Below are positions 37,309 through 47,554 of a stretch of DNA of 64,000 nucleotides, piece after piece. The first letter of the stretch is position 1; every line of letters starts with the position of its first letter. A program made the translations under genes and the position numbers. Where the stretch lies: assembly GCF_001421165.1 (NCBI RefSeq), contig NZ_LMKB01000006.1, positions 401,696 to 465,695 on the forward strand, given 5' to 3'. The DNA is from Frigoribacterium sp. Leaf8 (GTDB taxonomy: Bacteria; Actinomycetota; Actinomycetes; Actinomycetales; Microbacteriaceae). The notes below the pieces were generated by a model that was not told where the DNA came from, did not search any database, and saw only the letters and a program-made list of their open reading frames with translations.

Positions 37309-37851
37309 TCAGTGCCCGAGTTCGCCTCGTCGCACGGCCCCGAGGTGGGCCGTCACGGCCGCCACGACGTCGTCGGGACCGGGCTCCACGTCGACCTCGA
37401 AACCGGCCTCGTCGTCGGTCAGCGGCTCGAGGGTGGCGAACTGCGACTCCATCAGGCCGGCCGGCATGAAGTGCCCCTTGCGCTCGCGCTGACGTCGGGC
37501 GACGAGGTCGCGCACGCCGGTCAGGTGCACGAACCGGAGGCGCGGGTCGCCCTCCCGCAGGACGTCGCGGTACGCCTTCTTCAGCGACGAGCAGGCGACG
37601 ACCACCGAGTCGTCGCCCGCCGCGGCGATGCGGTCGGCGACGAGGCGGAGCCACGGCCACCGGTCGTCGTCGTCGAGCGGCTGCCCGGCGGCCATCTTGA
37701 GCCGGTTGGCCTCGGGGTGCAGGTCGTCGGCGTCGACGAACGGGACGCCGAGGGTCTCGGCCAACAGCTCGCCCACGGTCGACTTGCCCGATCCGGAGAC
37801 CCCCATCACGACGACGGGCGGGAAGGGAGCGGGGTGGGGCTGGTCGGTCAC
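37309..37851 (-). CDS. gntK: Gluconokinase
   Basis: A P-loop kinase phosphorylating gluconate to 6-phosphogluconate, 180 residues. The Walker A motif is VMGVSGSGKSTVG (15-27). DADDLHPEANRLKMAAGQPLDDDDRWPWL and CSSLKKAYRDVLR are hallmark GntK sequences (in parts). LMESQFATLEPL near the C-terminus is also conserved. The start is GTG 37851. It is divergent from gnd across 132 bp, and the two enzymes are sequential steps from gluconate into the pentose phosphate pathway, so shared control is likely. GGTTGACGCAACC in the spacer is an imperfect inverted repeat that could be a regulator site. Confidence 0.94.
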   Translation of the reverse strand: MTDQPHPAPFPPVVVMGVSGSGKSTVGELLAETLGVPFVDADDLHPEANRLKMAAGQPLDDDDRWPWLRLVADRIAAAGDDSVVVACSSLKKAYRDVLREGDPRLRFVHLTGVRDLVARRQRERKGHFMPAGLMESQFATLEPLTDDEAGFEVDVEPGPDDVVAAVTAHLGAVRRGELGH

Positions 37852-37983
37852 GGACGGCCTTCGATCGGGGAAACGGTTGCGTCAACCCTAGGCGAGCCGC
37901 CGTGGAGGGGTACGGACGGAGCCTGTCGGACGCTCGGCACCGAGGCATAGTCTGCGAACACCACCGACCGAGAAGGAGGCACC

Positions 37984-39456
37984 GTGACCGAACACGGAGC
38001 AGCATCGCAGTCCACCGCCCACGCGAACATCGGAGTCGTCGGCCTGGCCGTCATGGGCTCGAACCTGGCGCGCAACCTGGCCAGTCGCGAGGGCAACACG
38101 GTCGCCGTCTACAACCGCTCCCCCGAGCGCACCGACACCCTCATGGACGAGCACGGTGACGCCGGGTTCATCGCCTCGAAGTCGATCGAGGACTTCGCCG
38201 CATCCCTGCAGAAGCCGCGCACCGCGATCGTCATGGTGCAGGCCGGTCGCGGCACCGACGCCGTCATCAGCCAGCTCGCCGACGTGTTCGACGAGGGCGA
38301 CATCATCGTCGACGGCGGCAACGCGAACTTCCAGGACACCCGCCGACGAGAGGCCGCCCTCAAGGAGCGCGGACTGAACTTCGTGGGCGCCGGCATCTCG
38401 GGCGGCGAGGAAGGCGCCCTGAAGGGGCCGTCGATCATGCCCGGCGGCTCGAAGGAGGCCTACGAGACGCTCGGCCCGATCCTGGCGTCGATCGCGGCGG
38501 TGGCCGAGGGCGAGCCCTGCGTCACGCACGTCGGGGCCGACGGCGCGGGCCACTTCGTCAAGATGATCCACAACGGCATCGAATACGCCGACATGCAGCT
38601 CATCGCCGAGTCGTACGACCTGCTGCGCCGGGTGGGCGGCCACGAGCCCGCCGCCATCGCCTCGGTCTTCGAGGAGTGGAACAAGGGCGAGCTCGAGTCG
38701 TACCTGATCGAGATCACGGCCGAGGTGCTCCGCCAGACGGATGCCAAGACGGGCGGCCCGCTCGTCGACTCGATCGTCGACCAGGCCGGCTCCAAGGGCA
38801 CGGGCGTCTGGACCGTGCAGAACAGCGTCGGGTTGGGCGTGCCGGTCGGTGGGATCGCCGAGGCCGTCTTCGCCCGCGCCGTGTCGTCGAAGCCCGCCCA
38901 GCGCTCGGCCGTGCAGAAGACCCTGCAGGGACGGCCCGAGATCCAGGAGGCCGGCGACGGCTTCGAGGACGACGTGCAGAAGGCGCTCTACGCCTCGAAG
39001 ATCGTCGCCTACGCCCAGGGCTTCGACGCCATCATCGCCGGTGCCGACGAGTACGACTGGGACATCGACAAGGGCGCCATCGCCAAGATCTGGCGCGGCG
39101 GCTGCATCATCCGGGCACAGTTCCTCAACCGCATCGTCGACGCCTACGAGAAGGACGCGTCGATCGCGACCCTGCTCGAGGACGACTACTTCGCCGCGGC
39201 CGTCCGAGACGGCGAAGAGGCCTGGCGCCGCATCGTGGCCAAGGCCGCCCTCTCGGGCATCCCCGTGCCCGGCTTCGCCTCGGCTCTGTCGTACTACGAC
39301 TCGCTCGCGTCCGAACGCCTGCCCGCCTCCCTCATCCAGGGGCAGCGGGACTTCTTCGGGGCACACACCTATCAGCGCGTCGACGAGGAGGGCACGTTCC
39401 ACACCCTCTGGTCGGGCGACAGGGCCGAGATCGAGACGGAGCCGTCGACCCACTGA
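37984..39456 (+). CDS. gnd: 6-phosphogluconate dehydrogenase, decarboxylating
   Basis: Oxidative pentose phosphate enzyme giving ribulose 5-phosphate, CO2 and NADPH. The 490-residue length is that of the long, NADP-type dimeric form. The Rossmann motif is GVVGLAVMGSNLARN (14-28); IISGGEEGAL-type and the family signature KMIHNGIEYADMQLIAE follow, with IWRGGCIIRA and the C-terminal tail that closes the partner's active site. GTG 37984 has AAGGAGG six bases upstream, an ideal ribosome binding site. CATAGT at 37946-37951 is a weak -10 candidate. Confidence 0.96.
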   Translation: MTEHGAASQSTAHANIGVVGLAVMGSNLARNLASREGNTVAVYNRSPERTDTLMDEHGDAGFIASKSIEDFAASLQKPRTAIVMVQAGRGTDAVISQLADVFDEGDIIVDGGNANFQDTRRREAALKERGLNFVGAGISGGEEGALKGPSIMPGGSKEAYETLGPILASIAAVAEGEPCVTHVGADGAGHFVKMIHNGIEYADMQLIAESYDLLRRVGGHEPAAIASVFEEWNKGELESYLIEITAEVLRQTDAKTGGPLVDSIVDQAGSKGTGVWTVQNSVGLGVPVGGIAEAVFARAVSSKPAQRSAVQKTLQGRPEIQEAGDGFEDDVQKALYASKIVAYAQGFDAIIAGADEYDWDIDKGAIAKIWRGGCIIRAQFLNRIVDAYEKDASIATLLEDDYFAAAVRDGEEAWRRIVAKAALSGIPVPGFASALSYYDSLASERLPASLIQGQRDFFGAHTYQRVDEEGTFHTLWSGDRAEIETEPSTH

Positions 39457-39593
39457 CGGGTGCAGGGGCGCTCACCGCGCCTCCTGCGTCCTGACGGGCG
39501 TGCCCCTCGATGCGGTGCCGCTGCGGCGGCCGGCGTCGGGCACGCCCGTTCGTCGTTCCGCCGCAGCGGACCTCGGAGCTTCCGACGTCGATG

Positions 39594-39667
39594 TAGACAA
39601 CTCAGGAGAACGGCCGCCGAATCGGCCCTTTGGAGGCGCGGCGCAGCCGAACTCCGGAGTTGCCGAC
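39594..39667. repeat. GTCGGCAACTC-ended palindromic element, copy 8
   Basis: Left end GTAGACAACTCAGGAGAACG, right end GAACTCCGGAGTTGCCGAC, 74 bp. The interior contains TGGAGGCGCGGCGCAGCC. First of three clustered copies between gnd and prs. Confidence 0.88.
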
Positions 39668-39779
39668 TTCGCACGGGCAGGTCGCGGGCCAGGCGGGCCG
39701 CTCGGGCCGGGCCGTGGCCTGCCGGTCGCGTGACCCAGGCGGCACGGGCCGGGCGGGCGGGCGGGTCGAGCAAATCCAT

Positions 39780-39854
39780 GTCGGCAAGTCAGGAGAACGA
39801 CCGCCGAAACGGCGGGCAGGAGGCGCAGCACAGCCGAACTCCGGAGTTGCCGAC
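39780..39854. repeat. GTCGGCAACTC-ended palindromic element, copy 9
   Basis: Left end GTCGGCAAGTCAGGAGAACG, right end GAACTCCGGAGTTGCCGAC, 75 bp. Its downstream flank ATCGGACGAGCAAGCCGGGC is repeated after copy 10, so element and flank were duplicated together. Confidence 0.9.
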
Positions 39855-39915
39855 ATCGGACGAGCAAGCCGGGCCGGTCGGGGCCGAGCGGCCCGGTGGG
39901 GGCGAGCAGGTCCAC

Positions 39916-39990
39916 GTCGGCAAGTCAGGAGAACGACCGCCGAAACGGCCCGCAGGAGGCGCGGCGCAGCCGGACTCCGGAGTTGCCGAC
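39916..39990. repeat. GTCGGCAACTC-ended palindromic element, copy 10
   Basis: Left end GTCGGCAAGTCAGGAGAACG, right end GGACTCCGGAGTTGCCGAC, 75 bp, offset 136 bp from copy 9 and almost identical to it. Confidence 0.9.
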
Positions 39991-40018
39991 ATCGGACGAG
40001 CAAGCCGGGCCGGTCGGG

Positions 40019-40135
40019 GCCAGGCGAGCCGAGCGGTCGGAGCCAGGCGAGCCGAGCGGTCGGAGCCAGGCGAGCCGGGCGGTCGGAGAGCCAGGCGAGC
40101 CGGGCGGTCGGGGCCAGGCGGGTCGGGCCGGTCGA
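40019..40135. repeat. Five-unit tandem array of a 23-25 bp unit
   Basis: Units of the pattern GCCAGGCGAGCCGAGCGG plus TCGGA begin at 40019, 40042, 40065, 40090 and 40113. The array lies directly after palindromic copy 10 and before the prs stop. The 717-bp spacer 39457-40173 consists of these repeats and one CGCGCCTCC motif at 39476; I see no gene. Confidence 0.85.
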
Positions 40136-40173
40136 CTCCGTGCGCCGAGGCGACGGGAGGTGTCGGGCGGGGG

Positions 40174-41151
40174 CTACGCGGCGCCGTCGAACATCGAGGT
40201 GACCGAGCCGTTGTCGAAGACCTCGTGGATGGCCCGGGCGATCAGCGGGGCGATGGGCAGGATCTCGAGCTTGTCGAACTTCTGGTGCTCGGTGAGCGGC
40301 AGGGTGTCGGTGACGACGACCGAGTCGATGAACTCGCTGTTGAGGATCTCAGGGGCGGGGTCGCTGAAGACCGCGTGGGTCGCGGCGACCACGACGCCGA
40401 TCGCGCCGTTGGCCTTGAGCGCCTCGGCGGCCTTGACGATGGTGCGACCGGTGTCGATCAGGTCGTCGACCAGCAGGCACACGCGACCCGAGACGTCGCC
40501 GACGATCTCGTGGACGGTGACCTGGTTCGGCACCAACGGGTCACGGCGCTTGTGGATGATCGCGAGGGGGGCGTCGAGCTTCTCGCTCCAGATGTCGGCG
40601 ACGCGAACGCGGCCCATGTCGGGCGAGACCACCGTCAGGGTGGTGTTGTCGAGCTTGGCGCGGAAGTGCTCGAGCAGCACGGGCATGGCGAAGAGGTGGT
40701 CGACCGGGCCGTCGAAGAAGCCCTGGATCTGCGGGGCGTGCAGGTCGACGCTCATGATGCGGTGCGCTCCGGCCGCCTTGAAGAGGTCGGCGACGAGCCG
40801 GGCGGAGATCGGCTCGCGACCCCGGCCCTTCTTGTCTTGCCGGGCGTACGGGTAGAACGGCGCCACGACGGTGATGCGCTTCGCCGAGGCCCGCTTCAGG
40901 GCGTCGACCATGATCAGCTGTTCCATCAGCCACTCGTTGATCGGCGCCGAGTGGGACTGGATGACGAAGGCGTCCGAGCCACGGACGCTCTCGTCGAAGC
41001 GGGCGTAGAGCTCGCCGTTGGCGAAGGTGCGGGCGTCGGTCGGGATCAGCTCGCTGCCGAGCTCGGCGGCGATCTGGTTGGCCAGTTCGGGGTGCGCACG
41101 CCCCGAGATCAGAACGAGTCGGTTCTCGCCGGTGATCTTGATTCCGGACAC
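40174..41151 (-). CDS. prs: Ribose-phosphate pyrophosphokinase
   Basis: PRPP synthetase, supplying 5-phosphoribosyl diphosphate for nucleotide, histidine and tryptophan synthesis. The 325 residues begin at GTG 41151, with GGAGAG upstream. The ATP and ribose phosphate sites are visible as FYPYARQDKKGRGREPIS, SVDLHAPQIQGFF and the PRPP loop LLVDDLIDTGRTI. It follows glmU after 41 bp in the same direction, an order common in actinobacteria. Confidence 0.96.
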   Translation of the reverse strand: MSGIKITGENRLVLISGRAHPELANQIAAELGSELIPTDARTFANGELYARFDESVRGSDAFVIQSHSAPINEWLMEQLIMVDALKRASAKRITVVAPFYPYARQDKKGRGREPISARLVADLFKAAGAHRIMSVDLHAPQIQGFFDGPVDHLFAMPVLLEHFRAKLDNTTLTVVSPDMGRVRVADIWSEKLDAPLAIIHKRRDPLVPNQVTVHEIVGDVSGRVCLLVDDLIDTGRTIVKAAEALKANGAIGVVVAATHAVFSDPAPEILNSEFIDSVVVTDTLPLTEHQKFDKLEILPIAPLIARAIHEVFDNGSVTSMFDGAA

Positions 41152-41192
41152 GTCACTCGCTCTCCGGCCCCGAGGGGCCAACCCGACCGGGT

Positions 41193-42626
41193 TCAGTCGG
41201 TCGTTCGTTCGGCGCGAGCGGCGGCCTCGGCAGCCGCCGAGCCGGGGCGGTTCGCCTCGACCCATCCGCTCGCATTGCGCTGTGGAGCGATGCTCAAGGC
41301 CAGGGCACCGGCCGGCACGTCTTTGCGGACGATCGTTCCGGCGCCTGTGTACGCTCCGTCGCCAATCCTAACGGGGGCGACGAAGACGTTGTGCGACCCG
41401 GTGCGGACGTGCGACCCGACCTCGGTGCGGTGCTTGTCCACGCCGTCGTAGTTGGCCGTGATGGTGCCGGCGCCGATGTTCGACCCCTCGCCCACCTCGG
41501 TGTCGCCCACGTAGCTGAGGTGCGGCACCTTCGACCCGGCGCCGATCTGCACGTTCTTGGTCTCGACGAAGGTGCCGATCTTGCCGTCGGCGGACAGGAG
41601 CGTGTTGGGACGCAGGTACGCGAACGGCCCGACGGAGGCGCGGGCACCGATGACGGCGAGCGTCGCGTCCGTGCGCTTGACGGTCGCCCCCTCGCCCACC
41701 TCGGTGTCGACGAGGGTGGTGTCGGGGCCGACGACCGCGCCCGGGGCGATGTAGGTCGCGCCGCGGAGCTGGGTGCCCGGCAGCAGTTCGACGTCGGGGC
41801 TGAGGGAGACGTCGCGGTCGATCCAGGTGGTCTGCGGGTCGACGATCGAGACGCCTTCGCGCTGCCAGTGCTCGACGATGCGGTCGTTCAGCCGACGGGC
41901 CGCGGCGGCGAGCTGCACGCGGTCGTTGATGCCCTCGAGGCGCCACGTCTCGTCGATCGCCCGTGCGGCGACGACCTCGCCGGCACCGGTGAGCAGGCCG
42001 ACCATGTCGGTGACGTACTTCTCGTTCTGCGCGTTGGCCGACCCGATGCGGGGCAGGTGGGTGCGCAGGGCGGCGACGGTGAAGACGTAGGTGCCCGAGT
42101 TGATCTCGCGCACGGCCCGCTCGTCGTCGGTGGCGTCCTTGTGCTCGACGATGCGGTCGACGTCGCCCGACTCGCGGCGGACGACCCGCCCGTAGCCGGT
42201 GGCGTCGGGCAGCACGGCACTCAGCAGCGTCGCCGAGGCGGAGGCGGCACGGTGCTGGTCGAGCAGGGCGGTGAGCGTCGCGTGGTCGAGGAAGGGCACG
42301 TCGGCGCTGACGACCACGACGTCGCCGGTGAACTCGGCGGGCAGCGCCTCCACCGCTTGTTCGACGGCTCGACCGGTGCCGGGCACGTCGTCCTGATCGA
42401 CGACGAGCGCGTGCGGGGCGGTGTCGAGCACGCTCGCGACGACCAGGTCGCGCTCGTGCCGCACCACGGCGACGAGGTGGTCGGGCCGGAGCGCGCCGGC
42501 GCTCTCGAGCACGTGCTGGATCAGCGGCAGCCCCGCCAGGCGGTGCAGGACCTTCGGGGTCGAGGACTTCATGCGGGTGCCCTGCCCTGCGGCGAGGACG
42601 ACGACGGCGAGCTGACGTTCGGGCAT
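41193..42626 (-). CDS. glmU: Bifunctional GlmU (GlcN-1-P acetyltransferase / GlcNAc-1-P uridyltransferase)
   Basis: Makes UDP-GlcNAc for peptidoglycan. The N-terminal uridyltransferase domain has VVLAAGQGTRMKSSTPKVLH (9-28). The C-terminal left-handed beta-helix acetyltransferase starts near residue 250, with hexapeptide repeats and KNVQIGAGSKVPHLSYVGD, then GAGTITANYDGVDKH. ATG 42626 has CCAAGGAGCACC just upstream. At 477 residues it is of normal length. The Ala/Arg-rich final 20 residues are typical of actinobacterial forms. Confidence 0.96.
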   Translation of the reverse strand: MPERQLAVVVLAAGQGTRMKSSTPKVLHRLAGLPLIQHVLESAGALRPDHLVAVVRHERDLVVASVLDTAPHALVVDQDDVPGTGRAVEQAVEALPAEFTGDVVVVSADVPFLDHATLTALLDQHRAASASATLLSAVLPDATGYGRVVRRESGDVDRIVEHKDATDDERAVREINSGTYVFTVAALRTHLPRIGSANAQNEKYVTDMVGLLTGAGEVVAARAIDETWRLEGINDRVQLAAAARRLNDRIVEHWQREGVSIVDPQTTWIDRDVSLSPDVELLPGTQLRGATYIAPGAVVGPDTTLVDTEVGEGATVKRTDATLAVIGARASVGPFAYLRPNTLLSADGKIGTFVETKNVQIGAGSKVPHLSYVGDTEVGEGSNIGAGTITANYDGVDKHRTEVGSHVRTGSHNVFVAPVRIGDGAYTGAGTIVRKDVPAGALALSIAPQRNASGWVEANRPGSAAAEAAARAERTTD

Positions 42627-42747
42627 GGTGCTCCTTGGTGAGGGGTGGCGCGTGATCACCGCCGATCCTCCCACGGGAGGCCGCCCGACCACGGGTCACC
42701 CGCCCGGCGTGGGGACGCCGCCGACGCCGAGACGCGGTGGTGAGGAG

Positions 42748-43236
42748 TCAGCGGGAGCGGACGACGGCGACCGAGCCCGAGACCGCGACGGCGTCCTCGA
42801 CGAGCGCGACGGCGACGTCGGGCAACCCGGTCCCGTCGACGACGGCCTTCCGTGCCCGGTAGAAGAGCCAGCTGCCGACGAGGGCGCCGGACGCCCCGGC
42901 GAGCGCTGCGGCCACGGGGGTGCCGCGACGGCCGGTGCCGGCCATCGCGATCCCCGCGACGGCGCCGGAGACCGCGCGACCGAACAGCGGGCCGGCACCG
43001 ACCCGGCTCGGCGTGGCCGGCAGCTTGTCGCCGACGAGCTCACCGAGGCCCGCGGCCACCAGGGCACCGCGGCCGAGGGGTGAGCGGAACAGGCGCCAGC
43101 GCTGCCAGGGGCCCCGCGCCTCCTGGGCGTCGTGGTTCAGGGCCAGGACGGCGAGCGGCGTCGCCGAGCGCGACCCGCTGAGGACGCCGAGCAGGACGGC
43201 CCGGACGAGGGATGGCGTGGGATCGGTCTTCGACAT
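42748..43236 (-). CDS. Small membrane protein, DUF4126-like
   Basis: A 162-residue protein with about four hydrophobic segments. AVLLGVLSGSRSATPLAVLAL and GLGELVGDKLPATPSRVG recall the DUF4126 family, in which a Gly/Ser-rich first helix is followed by a E-x-x-x-D-K-x-P motif. Residues 100-135 form two further glycine-rich helices. ATG 43236 is chosen over an upstream in-frame extension that would enter the tRNA gene. Function unknown. Confidence 0.78.
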   Translation of the reverse strand: MSKTDPTPSLVRAVLLGVLSGSRSATPLAVLALNHDAQEARGPWQRWRLFRSPLGRGALVAAGLGELVGDKLPATPSRVGAGPLFGRAVSGAVAGIAMAGTGRRGTPVAAALAGASGALVGSWLFYRARKAVVDGTGLPDVAVALVEDAVAVSGSVAVVRSR

Positions 43237-43329
43237 GGCAGGAGTCCTCGTCGTCGGATGGACGCCAGGGCGCCCGCGGTCGGGGCGGGACGGACCCGAC
43301 GAGCCGACCGCGACCTGCGACGCTCGGGG

Positions 43330-43401
43330 CTCCGCCACCAGGATTCGAACCTAGACCTAACAGCTCCAAAGGCTGTCGTGCTGCCGTTACACCATGGCGG
43401 A
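43330..43401 (-). tRNA. tRNA-Gln (anticodon UUG)
   Basis: A 72-nt cloverleaf on the minus strand. The acceptor TCCGCCA pairs with TGGCGGA, discriminator G, no encoded CCA. The anticodon stem ACAGC/GCTGT carries the loop CTTTGGA, so the anticodon is TTG. The T arm contains GGTTCGAATCC. All standard features fit glutamine. Confidence 0.95.
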
Positions 43402-43527
43402 CCGCGCGTGCGCGCCGGTCCATTCTGCCAGACCACGACTCGACCGAGGTGCCCGCGCGGGGCGACGGGCCCGCCGGGCCGCACCGCGCCTCCCGCACCC
43501 GACGACGGCCTCGGGCATGATGGGCTG

Positions 43528-44022
43528 ATGCCCGAGCAGGACGAGGTCGACCGCATTGTCGAGGCGTGGCGCCACGAGCGACCCGACCTCGACTTCGCGC
43601 CGCTCCAGGTGCTCTCGCGCGTCGGGCGGCTGTCGAAGCACCTCGATCGCGCCCGTCGCGAGGCGTTCACCGCCAGCGACCTCGAGTCGTGGGAGTTCGA
43701 CGTGCTCTCGGCGCTGCGTCGGGCCGGTGCCCCCTACCAGCTGAGCCCCAAGACGCTGCTGCAGCAGACCCTCGTCTCGAGCGGCGCGATGACCAACCGC
43801 ATCGACCGGCTCGTGGCCCGCGGCCTGGTCGAACGCCGCACCGACCCGAACGACGGCCGGGGCATCCTGGTCACGATGACGGGCGACGGACGGCGCGCGG
43901 TCGACGCCGCGATCGAACGTCTCGTCACGGCCGAGGGCACCCTGCTCAGCGACCTCAGCGACGACGACCGCCGCCGCCTGACCGACCTGCTGCGGACGCT
44001 GAGCCTCACGCTCGGCGACTGA
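43528..44022 (+). CDS. MarR-family transcriptional regulator
   Basis: A 164-residue winged-helix regulator. The DNA-binding domain covers residues 50-115: SWEFDVLSALRRAGAPYQLSPKTLL, then SGAMTNRIDRLVARGLVERR and the wing DPNDGRGILVTMT (in parts). N- and C-terminal helices form the dimer. ATG 43528 has a CATGAT box 6 nt upstream and no clear ribosome binding site, so it may be leaderless. Its target is unknown; it is convergent with the ABC-F gene. Confidence 0.9.
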   Translation: MPEQDEVDRIVEAWRHERPDLDFAPLQVLSRVGRLSKHLDRARREAFTASDLESWEFDVLSALRRAGAPYQLSPKTLLQQTLVSSGAMTNRIDRLVARGLVERRTDPNDGRGILVTMTGDGRRAVDAAIERLVTAEGTLLSDLSDDDRRRLTDLLRTLSLTLGD

Positions 44023-44049
44023 GTCGGGGCGACCTGCGGAGCACGCCAG

Positions 44050-44077
44050 CCCGCTCGCCCGCTCGCTCGCTCGCTCG

Positions 44078-44082
<5 letters not shown>
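44050..44082. repeat. CGCT tetranucleotide repeat
   Basis: About seven copies of CGCT or CGCC in a row between the convergent MarR and ABC-F genes, running into the ABC-F stop codon. A short slippage-prone tract. Confidence 0.7.
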
Positions 44083-45892
<1,810 letters not shown>

Positions 45893-45948
45893 CACAGAAG
45901 CGTAGACGGCCCGGGCCGGGCGGCCGACTCGACGGTGCGCGACCGGGG

Positions 45949-46443
45949 TCAGCCCAGCGACGCCACCCACTCGTCCGAGCCGTCGGTGAACTCCTGGCGC
46001 TTCCAGATCGGGGTGCGGGCCTTGACCTCGTCGACGAGCGCGGCGCAGGCCGCGAACGCCTCGGCGCGGTGGGCCGACGCCACCGCGCAGGCCAGCGCGA
46101 CGTCGCCCACGACGAGGTCGCCGTAGCGGTGCTCGACCGCGATCGCGACCTCGGGGTGCGCCTCGGCCACGGCGACCGCGACCTCGTGGATCACCTCGGT
46201 CGCCGTCGGATGCGCCTCGTAGTGCAGCGCCTCGACCCCCCGCCCCTCGTCGTGGTCGCGGACGACGCCCTCGAACGTCACGACCGCCCCGGAGGCGCGG
46301 CTCGTCACGAGCGCGGAGCACTCGGCCACCGACACGGTCACGTCGACGACGCGGGCGAGCAGCACGCGCTCGGAGGCGGGAGGCGCGGCGGGCGCCCCGG
46401 CGGAGGCGCCGCCGGGCAGGAGGGTCGGATCGTCGGTGGTCAT
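45949..46443 (-). CDS. moaE: Molybdopterin synthase catalytic subunit
   Basis: MoaE, with MoaD, converts cyclic pyranopterin monophosphate to molybdopterin. The 164 residues include a 25-residue Pro/Ala-rich extension, then the core GAVVTFEGVVRDHDEGRGVEALHYEAHP (in parts), VEHRYGDLVVGDVALACAVASAHR and the catalytic-lysine end KARTPIWKRQEF. ATG 46443 overlaps the mog stop (ATGA). It is last in the operon moeA-moaC-mog-moaE. Confidence 0.95.
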   Translation of the reverse strand: MTTDDPTLLPGGASAGAPAAPPASERVLLARVVDVTVSVAECSALVTSRASGAVVTFEGVVRDHDEGRGVEALHYEAHPTATEVIHEVAVAVAEAHPEVAIAVEHRYGDLVVGDVALACAVASAHRAEAFAACAALVDEVKARTPIWKRQEFTDGSDEWVASLG

Positions 46444-47045
46444 GCGGCCCCCTCGGGACTGGGATGGCGGTTCTGGGCGTGGTCGACCCCGTGCAACTGG
46501 TCGACCACGTGGTCGAGGACGTCCTCGAGGACCGCGAGCCCGTCGCGCACCCCGCCGCGCGAGCCGGGCAGGTTGACGACGAAGGTGCCGCCGGCCACGC
46601 CCGCGAGCCCCCGGGAGAGGACGGCCAGGGGCGTCGAGGCCGCACCCCTGCGCCGGAGTTCTTCGGCGATGCCGGGCAGTTCGCGGTCGAGCAGCGGCAG
46701 GGTCATCTCGGGCGTCGCGTCGGTCGGCGACACCCCGGTGCCGCCGGTGGTGACGACGGCGTCGACGCCCCACTCGAGGGCGGCCTCGAGCACCGCGCCG
46801 ACCGGTTCGCCGTCGGCCACGACGACGGGCCCCTCGACCAGCCACCCCCGCGCGACGAACCAGTCGCGGATGACCGGCCCGGTCGTGTCGTCGGCGGTGC
46901 CGGCGGCGGCCCGGGTGGACGCCACGACGACGACGGCCCGACGGCGCGCGGTCTCGTCGGGCGCGGTCACGCCGGGCGCGGTCACGCCGGGCGCGGTCAC
47001 GCCGGGCGCGGTCACGTCGGCCGTCTCGTGCGGGGCGCCGCTCAT
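46440..47045 (-). CDS. mog: MogA/MoaB-type molybdopterin adenylyltransferase domain protein
   Basis: A MoCF-domain protein that adenylylates molybdopterin before molybdenum insertion by MoeA. The conserved motif is VVTTGGTGVSPTDATPEM (about residues 95-112), with FVVNLPGSRGGVRDGL later. The first 35 residues are four copies of the pentapeptide VTAPG encoded by 15-bp tandem repeats. Because the repeats precede the fold, the exact start is uncertain. ATG 47045 is chosen because it overlaps the moaC stop as ATGA. Confidence 0.9.
   Translation of the reverse strand: MSGAPHETADVTAPGVTAPGVTAPGVTAPDETARRRAVVVVASTRAAAGTADDTTGPVIRDWFVARGWLVEGPVVVADGEPVGAVLEAALEWGVDAVVTTGGTGVSPTDATPEMTLPLLDRELPGIAEELRRRGAASTPLAVLSRGLAGVAGGTFVVNLPGSRGGVRDGLAVLEDVLDHVVDQLHGVDHAQNRHPSPEGAA
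46968..47025. repeat. 15-bp tandem repeat in the mog N-terminal coding region
   Basis: GCGCGGTCACGCCGG occurs three times exactly, with a fourth copy ending CGTCGG. It encodes VTAPG repeats on the minus strand. Confidence 0.9.
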
Positions 47046-47554
47046 CGCGACCAGTCCCCCGACTTGCCGCCCTGCTTGTCGAGCACCTTGATCTCGCCGA
47101 TCACGGCGAGCGCGTCGACCGCCTTGATCATGTCGAAGAGGGTCAGGGCCGCGACGGACGCGGCGGTCAGGGCCTCCATCTCGACCCCGGTGACGCCCCG
47201 GGTCGAGACGCGGGCGATCACGGTGACCTGCGCCTCCGTGGTCTCGAAGTCGACGGTGATCGCGCCGAGCGGCAGCGGGTGGCACAGCGGGATGAGCGTC
47301 GGCGTCTGCTTGGCCGCCAGGATGCCGGCGATGCGGGCGGTGCCGAGGGCCTCGCCCTTGGGCAGCGATCCGTCGACCAGTCGCGCGACGACGTCGGGCC
47401 GGGTGGTCAGCACGGCCTGGGCGGTGGCGATCCGCTTCGTCTCGGACTTGCCGGTCACGTCGACCATGTGCGCGGTGCCGTCCTCGCGCACGTGCGAGAG
47501 CGGGGCGTCGGTCGGGGCGTCGGTCGGCGGCACGTCGGGCGGGGTCGGGGTCAT
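47042..47554 (-). CDS. moaC: Cyclic pyranopterin monophosphate synthase
   Basis: MoaC completes the first step of molybdenum cofactor synthesis, acting after MoaA. The 170 residues contain MVDVTGKSETKRIATA, PLCHPLPLGAI and TGVEMEALTAASVAALTLFDMIKAV (in parts), then the conserved KSGDWSR end. The start overlaps the moeA stop (ATGA) and the stop overlaps mog. The first 18 residues contain a duplicated Pro-Thr-Asp-Ala. Confidence 0.95.
   Translation of the reverse strand: MTPTPPDVPPTDAPTDAPLSHVREDGTAHMVDVTGKSETKRIATAQAVLTTRPDVVARLVDGSLPKGEALGTARIAGILAAKQTPTLIPLCHPLPLGAITVDFETTEAQVTVIARVSTRGVTGVEMEALTAASVAALTLFDMIKAVDALAVIGEIKVLDKQGGKSGDWSR

Noticed and set aside
43330..43401. tRNA-Gln as a phage attachment site
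   Set aside because: No integrase, no partial tRNA repeat nearby and normal core genes on both sides.
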